This document shows positions 43,801-55,631 of a DNA stretch of 64,000 nucleotides, piece after piece. The position numbers and the translations under genes were made by a program. Under the pieces are notes generated by a model. It was not told where the DNA came from, did no database searches, and saw only the letters and a list, made by a program, of their open reading frames with translations. Position 1 is the first letter of the stretch; the number at the start of each line of letters is the position of its first letter. This DNA comes from Paraspadella gotoi (Eukaryota; Chaetognatha), in the NCBI GenBank assembly GCA_051294375.1, contig CM119266.1:12499705-12563704 (forward strand), in the 5' to 3' direction.

Positions 43801-44540
43801 GTGGATTTTCGAATTCGTCGAAGCGAAACGACGACCGAAGTTGAATTCATTATCCTGCGCGATTTTCCGGGCGAAACTCATCCTTCTGTCTTTCAATGAA
43901 GTCCCGCCGAGACTCGGGCCGATGTTCCGGCAGATTCTCGGGTAGAAAATCCGGATAATACTCCAGCTGATACGCCTTGCCCGAATTTCCAGCTGACGGA
44001 CTGATACTCTGCCATATTCTGTCTTCTGTCTTACGACAGTATGAATAAAAATATAATAGCGATCTAACTTTAGGCCGCATTGAATTTTAATGAAAGGCTA
44101 TATATATTAAATTATATATTTTTAATTCATAATTAACGATGGATGTATTACAATATCATATATTTTATCATCTATCCGATATTTTTTTTTCGAATGTCTA
44201 ATCTTTCTTTTTCTCTCCACTTAAATTTCTCATATTCGTCTTTCCCGGTCCCAATTTTTTTCCACCTGTCCCTTTTTCTNNNNNNNNNNNNNNNNNNNNN
44301 NNNNNNNNNNNNNNNNNNNNNNNNNNNNNNNNNNNNNNNNNNNNNNNNNNNNNNNNNNNNNNNNNNNNNNNNNNNNNNNNNNNNNNNNNNNNNNNNNNNN
44401 NNNNNNNNNNNNNNNNNNNNNNNNNNNNNNNNNNNNNNNNNNNNNNNNNNNNNNNNNNNNNNNNNNNNNNNNNNNNNNNNNNNNNNNNNNNNNNNNNNNN
44501 NNNNNNNNNNNNNNNNNNNNNNNNNNNNNNNNNNNNNNNN

Positions 44541-46263
44541 TTCTCTCTCTCCCACACTCTTTTAGTTTTCTACTACCACTTACTTATTTATCTTTATCTT
44601 TTTTATGTTGAATATTATTATTTTATATTATATTATTTATTATTTTAATTGTTATTATTATACGTTTTACCATGATATTATTTCACCTTGATTTTATTTA
44701 CCCATACATGTATATGTGTATATATGCATATATTAATTTTCGATTCTCTTAAAACGCCTCCATTCACCCACTCCGCTCCTTCTCATCATCAATCTCCCAA
44801 CCTCTCAACTCGCTTCTCTAAACTTCTTCATTTTACAATCATTTTTGCTTAGAAGTTTCTTCTTTCTTTTTCGGTGGGCGTGTCCCGACGCCGGACCCGC
44901 CCCCTAATGGGGCCACGCCTCCGCTCTTAAGCGTGGTCGCCGCCAACTTCACGAATATAATCTTCATTTGTAAATGATTACTCCATTTTTGTTCTGTTTT
45001 TCTGACGAAGTCTTACAATGTATGTTACATTTCAATTTCTAATTTTTGCTTCTTTCTTTTTTGGTAATCTCAGTTTTAATAATGACGAACAAAATGAGGC
45101 TAATAAATCAATAGAAATCAGAAAAATGAATGGAATCGAATCGCATAATTGTGGAATTCTTTTTTAAAGAGAAAAAGCTTTGGTTAATATTAGTAAAGAA
45201 AACAATATTGAAAAGTATTCCAAATAAGGTAAAGTTTTGGGACCGGCTTTTGAAGAGAGGGAGAAAAACAAGCGTTGGAATTTTTTGAAGAATTCGATTG
45301 GCGATTTTATTTTCTTTCTTACTTATATATATGTATGTATAATAATAATCAGGATCTCCACTTTGTCGTTATGTCATATCTTCCTGTCTGTTCTCCTGAT
45401 CGCTTTTACTCAACTCACTTCCTTTTCTCCTATCACTTCCACCTAAACTTCTCCAATCACCTCTCCTCCATCACCTCTCCTCCATCACTTCTACCCCATC
45501 ACAGACACGCGCCTTCAGTTCCACTTCATATTCGTCTCCACTTTTTCTTTTTCCTTTCAGCTTTTCTCTCTCCACTTCACCTCTGCCATCCGATTTCTCT
45601 TCTTCCATTTTTTTCCCTAATCGTCTTTAAGTCTCTCTCTCTTCTCTCTCTCTCTNNNNNNNNNNNNNNNNNNNNNNNNNNNNNNNNNNNNNNNNNNNNN
45701 NNNNNNNNNNNNNNNNNNNNNNNNNNNNNNNNNNNNNNNNNNNNNNNNNNNNNNNNNNNNNNNNNNNNNNNNNNNTTTTCGTTACAGTTTCATTACCTTT
45801 GCATTACCCTCACTTTTCCCATAACTCACCATGATTTCTATTATCTTCTTTCTTTGCGGCGTTTTATTTCTCGCTCGGAGTCGGATNNNNNNNNNNNNNN
45901 NNNNNNNNNNNNNNNNNNNNNNNNNNNNNNNNNNNNNNNNNNNNNNNNNNNNNNNNNNNNNNNNNNNNNNNNNNNNNNNNNNNNNNNNNNNNNNNNNNNN
46001 NNNNNNNNNNNNNNNNNNNNNNNNNNNNNNNNNNTGAGCACAATCAGCGCGACTGGTTATTTAACCAGTTATTAAGGGTTAAAAGATTCATTTCTATACT
46101 GTTTTGAGCATTTTTTAATTTCATATATCCTGAATATAGAATATTAAATAAATCTTTGCCATTTAGCTAATTTCGTGAAATGGTCACATATTAGGTAAAC
46201 TAATTAATACGTGAGTAGTCGCCGCAATATTAATATTGTATTAACAGCAATATCCATAATCTC
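44541..46263. other. AT-rich sequence, gaps and a GC-rich patch, no supported gene
   Basis: The patch at 44870-44945 (GGTGGGCGTGTCCCGACG ... GGGGCCACGCCTCC) stands out from its AT-rich surroundings and contains CACCC/GC-box-like sites on both strands. Gaps lie at 45656-45775 and 45887-46034. Confidence 0.45.
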
Positions 46264-46347
46264 TTGAGAGTGATCCATTTAGATATTTATTCAAGGTTGG
46301 GTGTAGATTTCCCTGAGCTCTGGAACAAGTGTCCTCTTTGTTGTCTC

Positions 46348-46467
<120 letters not shown>

Positions 46468-46667
46468 TCGTTTCTTCCCCATTATTCCTCCTTCTCTTTC
46501 TCATATCCTTTATTTTCCCCGGGAAAGAATTTCCTTTTCCTTACTTTCCTTTCTTCCGACTTTGACTCGAAACCTTACCTTTTTTTCTCTCTCTCTCTTC
46601 TTTTATTGCACTTATATTCCTCCCTTTCCTCCCCTGTTCTAGCATCCTCATCCTCCTCCCCCTCCTC

Positions 46668-46803
46668 TTCTTCCTCTCAATCCTCCTCCTCCTCTTCCTC
46701 TTCCTCCTCCTCCACGACGTCGGGCGCCGAGAATCAGTCCAGTCACTCCATCTTCTCTCGCGCCTTCCTCGGCCTCGTCTCCTTCGTAGCGTCGTCGTCC
46801 TCG

Positions 46804-46848
<45 letters not shown>

Positions 46849-46860
46849 TCTCGTCCCGTT
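46668..46860. CDS. region open on both strands beside a GTC tract (unassigned)
   Basis: Plus: SSSTTSGAENQSSHSIFSR then AFLGLVSFVASSSS and a Val run. Minus: an Asp run, then YEGDEAEEGAREDGVTGLIL. Both have regular codons and neither has convincing splice sites. The GTC tract covers 46793-46851. I list it as ambiguous. Confidence 0.2.
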
Positions 46861-46953
46861 CGACGATTACCCGGGAAAATTTCAAACTCGAAAAAAAAAA
46901 TTCTGTGCACACTTTTTAAAAATATATTCGAATTAAAAGGGAAAAAAAATTAA

Positions 46954-49125
46954 ACCCATTTCGTATTCATGAAAAAAATTAACCAGACTATTACAGTTTG
47001 TTTTTTTTACTCTGGTCGAAACTTAATGTTGCGTAAAAGTACGAAAACAAAATCGATGGATATTTAAAAATAAAGAAATAAATAAAAGTAAACAGCGAAT
47101 ATATATTTCCGGCGTAAAGAAATTCTTTCGCGAAATGTTTTAATGCCTTTTTTGTTTTTCATTTTTTTTCTTAAATGTTTTTCCTTCTTTATTTTCTTCT
47201 TCTTCTTCTTCCGGGATTTTCACTCAGGAGTTACTGGCGCAAAAAAAAGGGTCCACCCAAACAAATCCGAAAACCGTTTAAAGCCNNNNNNNNNNNNNNN
47301 NNNNNNNNNNNNNNNNNNNNNNNNNNNNNNNNNNNNNNNNNNNNNNNNNNNNNNNNNNNNNNNNNNNNNNNNNNNNNNNNNNNNNNNNNNNNNNNNNNNN
47401 NNNNNNNNNNNNNNNNNNNNNNNNNNNNNNNNNNNNNNNNNNNNNNNNNNNNNNNNNNNNNNNNNNNNNNNNNNNNNNNNNNNNNNNNNNTGTTTACAGT
47501 GGAGATTATATACCCTACTATGAAAAAAAAGGGAGGAAATCGATTCTCTTCATACTGAATCTTTTTATCTCTCTCTCTCTCTCTCTCTNNNNNNNNNNNN
47601 NNNNNNNNNNNNNNNNNNNNNNNNNNNNNNNNNNNNNNNNNNNNNNNNNNNNNNNNNNNNNNNNNNNNNNNNNNNNNNNNNNNNNNNNNNNNNNNNNNNN
47701 NNNNNNNNNNNNNNNNNNNNNNNNNNNNNNNNNNNNNNNNNNNNNNNNNNNNGCCGCGGCTACGAATATCGGATTACAACGACTCAGTTTTTATGAAATA
47801 CAGTGAGAGCCGTGTTTTTGAAATCAACAAACGCCGGTGTTGTTTTTACCGTTCCCCTTTTTTTCTCGCGGTTGTCGTCGTTGTTGTCGTCGTTATTGTT
47901 GTTGTCGCGGCGAATTTTTCCCCTCTTTCCTTCTATTTTTACGCTCGTGCGCGAAATCTTGTCCAATCAGCGGTTTTGGGCAAATTTTTTTTTTTCTTTT
48001 TCTTATACGACAATTTTTATTTTTCATATTTCAGAACAAAAATAAACCACAATAACGGAATTGCGACGCTTTTTTCGTGACCAAAGGAGGATCTGTTTAC
48101 TAGTTTTTAATTTCTATTCTTTATTTTAATTCTAGTTTTTGATTTTATCTCATTCCATTTTATTGAATTGTTTTTTATTCTAGATTTTTTGAACAATCTA
48201 GCAGTTTTTGAGTTTTTTTGGGGGGGGTTTTTTTTTGGTTTTTTGACGCGAGCCGCGCAACTGGTTGGGAGATATAGAGAGAGAAAGATAGAGAGAGAGA
48301 GACAGAAACAGAGAGGGATAGGAGAGAGGGGGGAGAGAAAAAGAGAGATAGGGGAGAGAGATTGAGAGAGAGAGAAACNNNNNNNNNNNNNNNNNNNNNN
48401 NNNNNNNNNNNNNNNNNNNNNNNNNNNNNNNNNNNNNNNNNNNNNNNNNNNNNNNNNNNNNNNNNNNNNNNNNNNNNNNNNNNNNNNNNNNNNNNNNNNN
48501 NNNNNNNNNNNNNNNNNNNNNNNNNNNNNNNNNNNNNNNNNNNNNNNNNNNNNNNNNNNNNNNNNNNNNNNNNNNNNNNNNNNNNNNNNNNNNNNNNNNN
48601 NNNNNNNNNNNNNNNNNNNNNNNNNNNNNNNNNNNNNNNNNNNNNNGAGAGAGAGAGACAGAGACAGAAAGAGACAGAGAGAGACAGACTAATTTGATCA
48701 GAAAACCGTCTCGTCTCTCTGCCCGGGCGTCGGACGGGGCGACGGTCCAAACTGCGACGGTCGGGCTCTCCGCTCGAAAAACTTTCCTCCATAACTTTGT
48801 GCCCCTCTGTCTCGTTCTGTATCTGTCTCACTTTCTGTGTTTTTCCACAATTTCGGTCTCACTCCTAGGCTTTTCTCTTTCTTCTTTCTCCATTGAGCGT
48901 TTGCTTTTGTGACTCGGACTAATTTCATCGAAGATTAGCCTCATTCTTATCTCCTCTACTTTTTTTTTCCCGCCAAGTCTTCGATTGTTATTCCATCTCA
49001 TTCACGTGTCGTTCATTAGTTATTCATTTCTCTTCGATTCGCCTTCCTTCTTTCATTCACTCCTTCCATTCTTCCCACGATCCGTCCGAGTTCATTCAAT
49101 ATATACACGTCTAAGAATTTGTTAT

Positions 49126-49130
<5 letters not shown>
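46954..49130. other. AT-rich sequence and gaps, no supported gene
   Basis: Gaps lie at 47286-47490, 47589-47752 and 48379-48646, the last two bordered by CT or GA sequence. A GC-rich patch at 48705-48780 shows no usable frame. Confidence 0.5.

Positions 49131-49214
<84 letters not shown>
49131..49214. repeat. (CT)n microsatellite
   Basis: A pure tract of 42 units, followed by CACATACAG. Confidence 0.97.
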
Positions 49215-49217
<3 letters not shown>

Positions 49218-49222
49218 TACAG

Positions 49223-49459
49223 CTAAATAGACCATTCACATTTCACAACTGACGCCTTCTCCAACGGCTTCAGTTCCCCACCGCCGTCGGCGTGGCCCTC
49301 ATAAACTTTCACGTCGCACGAACTTACCCGCAACGTCAGAACCCCAACCTTTCTTCTCTCGCTGCTGACACTACTTTTACTGACTATTTGCATCAATATA
49401 CATTTATGAACTTGATAATGATATTTCGTTAGCAGTGGACCATGAGCCATTCTTACCAA
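49223..49459 (-). CDS. candidate minus-strand exon, 78 codons (unassigned)
   Basis: The frame starts MVRMAHGPLLTKYHYQVHK and continues CILMQIVSKSSVSSERRK, VGVLTLRVSSCDVKVYEG, HADGGGELKPLEKASVVK, ending CEWSI. It is free of repeats and has regular codons in its second half. A consensus donor, TTGCGG/GTAAGTTCG, lies within it (at about 49329-49328 on the minus strand); if used, the exon would end after VGVLTLR. The CT tract at 49131-49214 is downstream on this strand. Function unknown. Confidence 0.4.
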   Translation of the reverse strand: MVRMAHGPLLTKYHYQVHKCILMQIVSKSSVSSERRKVGVLTLRVSSCDVKVYEGHADGGGELKPLEKASVVKCEWSI

Positions 49460-49553
49460 ATATTTTTATCTAAACCATGAACGCATTCACTTTTTTATTT
49501 CCTGATCCCTTTTCAAAAAAAAAAAAGTAATTCCATTCAATTCCCGCCTCCTT

Positions 49554-50299
49554 NNNNNNNNNNNNNNNNNNNNNNNNNNNNNNNNNNNNNNNNNNNNNNN
49601 NNNNNNNNNNNNNNNNNNNNNNNNNNNNNNNNNNNNNNNNNNNNNNNNNNNNNNNNNNNNNNNNNNNNNNNNNNNNNNNNNNNNNNNNNNNNNNNNNNNN
49701 NNNNNNNNNNNNNNNNNNNNNNNNNNNNNNNNNNNNNNNNNNNNNNNNNNNNNNNNNNNNNNNNNNNNNNNNNNNNNNNNNNNNNNNNNNNNNNNNNNNN
49801 NNNNNNNNNNNNNNNNNNNNNNNNNNNNNNNNNNNNNNNNNNNNNNNNNNNNNNNNNNNNNNNNNNNNNNNNNNNNNNNNNNNNNNNNNNNNNNNNNNNN
49901 NNNNNNNNNNNNNNNNNNNNNNNNNNNNNNNNNNNNNNNNNNNNNNNNNNNNNNNNNNNNNNNNNNNNNNNNNNNNNNNNNNNNNNNNNNNNNNNNNNNN
50001 NNNNNNNNNNNNNNNNNNNNNNNNNNNNNNNNNNNNNNNNNNNNNNNNNNNNNNNNNNNNNNNNNNNNNNNNNNNNNNNNNNNNNNNNNNNNNNNNNNNN
50101 NNNNNNNNNNNNNNNNNNNNNNNNNNNNNNNNNNNNNNNNNNNNNNNNNNNNNNNNNNNNNNNNNNNNNNNNNNNNNNNNNNNNNNNNNNNNNNNNNNNN
50201 NNNNNNNNNNNNNNNNNNNNNNNNNNNNNNNNNNNNNNNNNNNNNNNNNNNNNNNNNNNNNNNNNNNNNNNNNNNNNNNNNNNNNNNNNNNNNNNNNNN
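49554..50299. other. largest of 26 assembly gaps (746 N)
   Basis: The other gaps are 6120-6144, 21261-21285, 21846-22189, 22300-22467, 24018-24170, 27773-27964, 28727-28890, 29097-29278, 29828-29837, 32570-32798, 33284-33383, 44280-44540, 45656-45775, 45887-46034, 47286-47490, 47589-47752, 48379-48646, 50918-51370, 55390-55414, 58176-58372, 58909-59166, 60159-60428, 61939-62205, 62511-62718 and 63739-63763. Flanks at 50300-50890 are AT-rich without a gene. Confidence 0.98.
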
Positions 50300-51370
50300 T
50301 TTTTTTTTTTAAATGCTAATTTTTGTCCCTTAGAATGAATTTTGGATTATATTCTCAAAACAGCTGCCCTCTCCTCATAAGCATAACTATACGAAAAAAA
50401 ATGATAACTCTATTTTTAGTTTACTGTGCCAAAAGTAAAACCGTCGTCGTTCTCCTTTTTATTTCATAGAAAATCGAATATTCATGAGATCGCGACCTAA
50501 TTTGGCTCTAAGCCTGGCGTGCGGGTTGGGCTTTAGGCGACGAGCTATTTAATTGGGCTCAAGACCACACGCCAAAAATTGGGCTTTGAAAGTCGAGCCA
50601 AAATGTAACTTTTGTGTACGTTTAAGATTATCTAGGCTCGAGGTAAAAATTATCGATTGTGAAGTATCATTTATAGTATATGTTACTTTTAAATAACTCT
50701 CCTTTCCGATCTAAACATCGCACTTTATTACATAACAAAACTTAATCCATCGGTCCGTCTGTCCGTCGGTTATCGTCTTGTTTTATCATTTCTCGCTTCT
50801 CTCCATTAGTTACATAAGATCTTATCCCTTTCTCTTCATTTCTCATTTCGCAAAGTTTCTCCTTTCTCCGTCTTAATTTCTTTCCATATTTCTCTCTCTC
50901 TCTCTCTCTCTCTCTTTNNNNNNNNNNNNNNNNNNNNNNNNNNNNNNNNNNNNNNNNNNNNNNNNNNNNNNNNNNNNNNNNNNNNNNNNNNNNNNNNNNN
51001 NNNNNNNNNNNNNNNNNNNNNNNNNNNNNNNNNNNNNNNNNNNNNNNNNNNNNNNNNNNNNNNNNNNNNNNNNNNNNNNNNNNNNNNNNNNNNNNNNNNN
51101 NNNNNNNNNNNNNNNNNNNNNNNNNNNNNNNNNNNNNNNNNNNNNNNNNNNNNNNNNNNNNNNNNNNNNNNNNNNNNNNNNNNNNNNNNNNNNNNNNNNN
51201 NNNNNNNNNNNNNNNNNNNNNNNNNNNNNNNNNNNNNNNNNNNNNNNNNNNNNNNNNNNNNNNNNNNNNNNNNNNNNNNNNNNNNNNNNNNNNNNNNNNN
51301 NNNNNNNNNNNNNNNNNNNNNNNNNNNNNNNNNNNNNNNNNNNNNNNNNNNNNNNNNNNNNNNNNNNNNN

Positions 51371-51404
<34 letters not shown>

Positions 51405-51405
51405 T
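51371..51405. repeat. (GAC)n tract emerging from a gap
   Basis: The left end is hidden by the gap, so the true length is unknown. A GATGAT array follows at 51462-51500. Confidence 0.92.
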
Positions 51406-51463
51406 GAAAAAAAAAGATTATGTCGAAGTTATCAATCATGCATGATCATCAAGTTATAATGAA

Positions 51464-51498
<35 letters not shown>

Positions 51499-51544
51499 CG
51501 ACGAACACGAAAAAAAAACTCGGCAAAACTATGAGTGTCACCCG

Positions 51545-51947
51545 TTAACGATTTTCACGTCGAGTCCAAACAGTGTTTTTCTCGGGGGGTGATGCGACGA
51601 TGGTTGTTGTCGTCGTGTTGTTGTTGTTGTTGTTGTTGTTGTTAATGTTGTTATCTCCGCCACTTTCGGCTTCCGTCTTTTCGCTCTCTTCTTTGGTTTT
51701 TATTGAAACTAACGACGTCGTCTCTCTTCGCGCGAAACTCGAAAAGAAAATTTGCATCGAAATCGCGAAATTGAAATTCGGCTTTCGTCATCGTCGCAGT
51801 CGTACGTGACGACGCGTACGACTGTTGAGACGTACGTGCGTACGTAAAATTGATGGGTGAACGGACAGTAGACGATTCGAAGCGATATGAATAGGAATAG
51901 GAGGGACGAGTTGTCACTAAAACTATCGTTTGAGTCTTCAATATCAA
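51545..51947. CDS. region open in three frames on both strands (unassigned)
   Basis: Plus (ATG 51600 to 51809): a Val/Leu run from GTC and TTG repeats that looks like a signal core, then SPPLSASVFS and IETNDVVSLRAKLEKKIC, IEIAKLKFGFRHRRSRT. Minus 51757-51545: FARRETTSLVSIKTKEES, EKTEAESGGDN and an Asn run from the same repeat. Minus 51947-51651: TTATMTKAEFQFRDFDAN, FLFEFRAKRDDVVSFNKN. No splice site settles the choice. At most one is real. Confidence 0.25.
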
Positions 51948-52019
51948 TAACTTTTACTTCTGAAATTAATTTTATGATAACTATTTATTTAATTAATAAG
52001 CTATCTTGCCCCTTGTTAT

Positions 52020-52149
<130 letters not shown>

Positions 52150-52378
52150 ACTTTAATTTCTGAGGCCTTTTTTCCCTTTCTTTCCTCCCGGAATTCCATT
52201 AAATTGGAGACTCAGTATTTCCTTTCTTTTTCCATTTGCACATTTTTTCACATCTTCGCTTTATTTCCTTTATTTTCCTCTTTATTTTCCGCGAGTATTT
52301 TTTTTTTACTTCTCGTCATTTTTTTAAAATTCTTCCGCCACGTTCGTTAATGGAGTCTCGTTAGTCGGCGTGACGCCG

Positions 52379-52379
<1 letters not shown>

Positions 52380-52450
<71 letters not shown>
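52380..52450. repeat. (CT)n microsatellite
   Basis: It starts directly after GACGCCGCTAT and is pure. Confidence 0.97.
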
Positions 52451-52453
<3 letters not shown>

Positions 52454-52639
52454 CTCGGATTTCTTGACGATTCTTCGCGACGAAAAACGCGTCGTATGCA
52501 GTTAATATCGTTAATATTGTTAACATCGCTAATTCAGTTGGATATGAATCTTTTTTCTCTTTCCTTCTGGTTGCGTCTGTTCTCAGGAGCGAGAGAGAGT
52601 TCTTAATTTGCGGAAGTGCTAAATGTCTATTTAATCTGA

Positions 52640-52703
52640 GGAGGAGAGAGAGAGAAGAGAGAGAGAGAGAGAGGAGAGAAGAGAGAGAGAGAGAAAGAGA
52701 AGG

Positions 52704-52751
<48 letters not shown>

Positions 52752-52828
52752 GAGAGGGAGAGAGAGAGAGAGAGAGAGGAGCAGGGAGAGAGAGAGAGGG
52801 AGAAGAGATGACGGAAGAGAGAGGGAGA

Positions 52829-52897
<69 letters not shown>
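52640..52897. repeat. interrupted (GA)n block of about 260 bp
   Basis: Many GGAG, GAAG and GGGAG variants; it probably comprises several older tracts. A TG-rich patch (GTGTGTGTGAG, TGTGTGTGTG) follows near 53013-53047. Confidence 0.93.
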
Positions 52898-52901
<4 letters not shown>

Positions 52902-53269
52902 GCCGAAAAAGGGAAATCGCTTGCTGCCGTCTGTGACCCTGAAAGGGAAGGAGACCAACGAGGAATAAAATCGAAAGCAACAAATAAAAATCTCCGCGGC
53001 GTGGGGATTTTCTGTGTGTGTGAGTACAAGAGCATGTGTGTGTGTGTTTGAGCGTGGAAGGGAGAGAGTCAGAATCGCTTGGAGATGCCGACGATTTGAT
53101 TCCCTACAGAAACATAAATACGAAAACTGTTTAATGTTTATTTTAACATTGTTTAACTTCTCCGAATCGATTTTTTTTTCTTTTTGAGGAGGAAGACAAT
53201 AAATTTTCGAGTTGAACGAAAATGATTTTCTCGTTTTCTCTTCTGATTAAAATCAATGAGCGAGGGAAT

Positions 53270-54105
53270 TCAAAGGAGTAAAGGCAGAAGGAAACAACTA
53301 ATAAAAACAAAACGGGAAAGAAAATCTAAAAAAGAAAGAAAGAAAGAAAGAAAGAAAGACAGAAAGAGAAAAGGAACAAAAGAAACAAGCCCAAAAAATA
53401 AATAGTAACGAAAGAAAGAAAGAACGAAAGAAAAACATACAAAAATACCAAAAAAGAGCAGAAATAAAGAAAATAAGAAATAAGATAAAAGAAAAAAAAG
53501 TAAAGAAACCAAATAAAGAAAAAAGGAAAAAGAAAGAAAGAAGAAAGCAAGCGAGCAAGCAAGCAAACGAAGGATGAAAAACAACAAAACGCAGAGAACA
53601 AAAACAGAAAAAGAAAGAAAAAAAGAGGAGAGGGAGATAATGGAGGCGCGAAAGAAAAAATAAGGAGATCGGATGAAGAAAATGAAAAAAAGGGATAAAC
53701 AAAGGAGAGGAAAAAAAGGGATAAATCGAAGGGAAAAATGGAATGAAATGGAATAAAAAGAGGAAGAAAGGAAATTGGGTCGGGATTCCCTTCTAATTCG
53801 GACGGAGAAAGGGAAAGACTCCGATCGGTAGTGGAGTATGTGAGTCAAAAGGTGGAGGGTGGGTGAATCTGGTGATATAGTGGGCGTCGTGGGTGGTTAG
53901 GATGTCTTTAGAGAGACTTTAGGGAGAACGTGGAAAATTAAAAGACATTGAAGGCCACAGATGACAAAAGTATGTACAGCAAGACTTGACTGGTCACTGG
54001 TCAGTGATCACCAAATAGACAGACATCCCGTCCCGTCCCGCCCTAGGCCGCTTCATGGAGACGCTGGGGTGAATGAATCGCGGGAAAAATTTGAAGGCGT
54101 TTGAT
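53270..54105. repeat. A/G-rich (GAAA)n-like low-complexity DNA
   Basis: GAAAGAAAGAAAG runs and AAACA variants over about 500 bp, grading into unique sequence at 53770. The long Phe/Leu/Ser frames on the minus strand are translations of this and not a membrane protein. Confidence 0.85.
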
Positions 54106-55180
54106 TTAAATTAAAATCGCAAGACTATGTCTTGCAACTGCCAAGGCGTCCGAGGGCCATTTGGATGCAGCGGAGGCGGCAGAGAAGAAAAGTCCGCACT
54201 GCAGGTTCACTACCCGGCGAAACTTTCTTTTTCTTTTTTTTTTTTTTTTTGCACTTGACCGAAGATGGAAACAAAAGCGGAGGGTTTTACTGTCCGATTG
54301 ATTCGTGGAATCAAAAGAGAAAAATCCTCGAGGATTAACCAAGCGAAAAAAAAAACTAGTGGCAATGAAAAGAACGGGAGAAGTCCCCGGGATGTTGAAA
54401 GTTTTAACATCCGGGGGTTCGTTACTTTTTCTTCTTTTTTTTTTTGCGGGATACAAAAGATTAGAGAATTAGGAAAAAGTTTGTATTAATTTTAATCCAA
54501 AAAAAGACGATTAACCATCGGAAACTGACATTCTAACTAAAATCAAACTATCAAAACAAAGAAAATATACACATACATGCTTATAGTAGCCGGTGATTGA
54601 TTTAGCTGCAACAAACGGAGAGATAAAAAGAAGCATCAAGGGAGAGTGGGGAAGTGAAGGGCTGAAAGAAAGAAAAAAGATAGAAAAAACAAAAGACGCA
54701 AAGGGGAAGAAACAAAAGAAAGAAAATTGATTGGAGAGACTGTTTTACAGAACTTGACCATTGAATTAGAGGAAAGAGCCGATTGGGAAAGAAAAGTGGG
54801 AGGAAAGTAATGCTTGGTAAAAATTGATCGTTGAAAGGGAAACCGACTAGATTTAATTAACTATTAAGAATAAATACGAAGAAAAAAACCTTGCGAGGAG
54901 GGTCAGTGACTTGTTAGTCCCCATTGTGTTCCTAATCTGAGCAATAATTTTCATTACAGATTAAAGAAAGCGGCTACCACAACGAATAATGGTTTCCATT
55001 TCCACTATTTTATTACAAATAAATTTTTATGCTCATTCCAAGTCTTATGTTTTCTCCTCTTCCTCTCCCTCCCACGCACTCAATTAAAATAAATAAAACA
55101 AAAGCAAAAAAAATAAAACCTTTCGGAACGAGACCGTCTATTACCCGCAACAAGCATGCACCCTTTCAAGCGTCTCTACA
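54106..55180. other. AT-rich sequence with a hairpin, no supported gene
   Basis: A T-rich run lies at 54230-54250. Frames at 54106-54490 on both strands are short and lack splice support. The only structure seen is the hairpin at 54385-54416. Confidence 0.45.
54385..54416. other. strong hairpin (about 11-bp stem, 9-base loop)
   Basis: CCCCGGGATGTT pairs with AACATCC-GGGG around the loop GAAAGTTTT. One bulged base. It could fold in RNA or as a cruciform; a terminator in the bacterial sense is not expected here. Confidence 0.8.
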
Positions 55181-55181
55181 G

Positions 55182-55289
55182 TCCATTCCCCCCCCCCTTT
55201 ACAAACGCCCAAGGGCGTTCGTGCCTCCGAAAGATGGCAACGTCTTCGTAGTCCTCAAAAAAACGTTACTCAATTTCTCGGAGACGTAA
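55182..55289 (+). CDS. candidate terminal exon, 35 codons (unassigned)
   Basis: Acceptor CTTTCAAGCGTCTCTACAG ends at 55181. Phase 0 reads SIPPPLYKRPRAFVPPKD, GNVFVVLKKTLLNFSET and a TAA at 55287-55289. The frame extends upstream through the acceptor as well. The poly-C run at 55188 is a likely place for sequence error. No family recognised. Confidence 0.3.
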   Translation, partial: SIPPPLYKRPRAFVPPKDGNVFVVLKKTLLNFSET

Positions 55290-55631
55290 AACGGTCGGCC
55301 GAGAGTTGCCTCTTGGCTGAAAACCTCTTACTCGACCAAAAGACAAATACATAAACGTCTCATCCTTTAGTTCGTTAAAATAAAAAAAANNNNNNNNNNN
55401 NNNNNNNNNNNNNNACAAAAAAAAACCCAGGGTTTTCTTTGGTTTCTATTTAATGGTTTTTAATAAATTTTTTTTTTTTCTTTAGGTTTCTTTTAATTCT
55501 TTCGTCGACATGTTATTTGCGGTTTTTTTCCTTTGAAGCGCGAGAAATTTTTTTCTTCGTCGAACCATAAAGATTCGCGAAGAAATCTCGCGTGCGACGA
55601 TTGAAACGACGAACGAAACGACCGGAGACGA

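Noticed and set aside
53270-53848. A 192-codon Phe/Leu/Ser-rich minus-strand frame resembling a membrane protein
   Set aside because: The sequence is (GAAA)n-like low-complexity DNA; several overlapping frames look equally hydrophobic.
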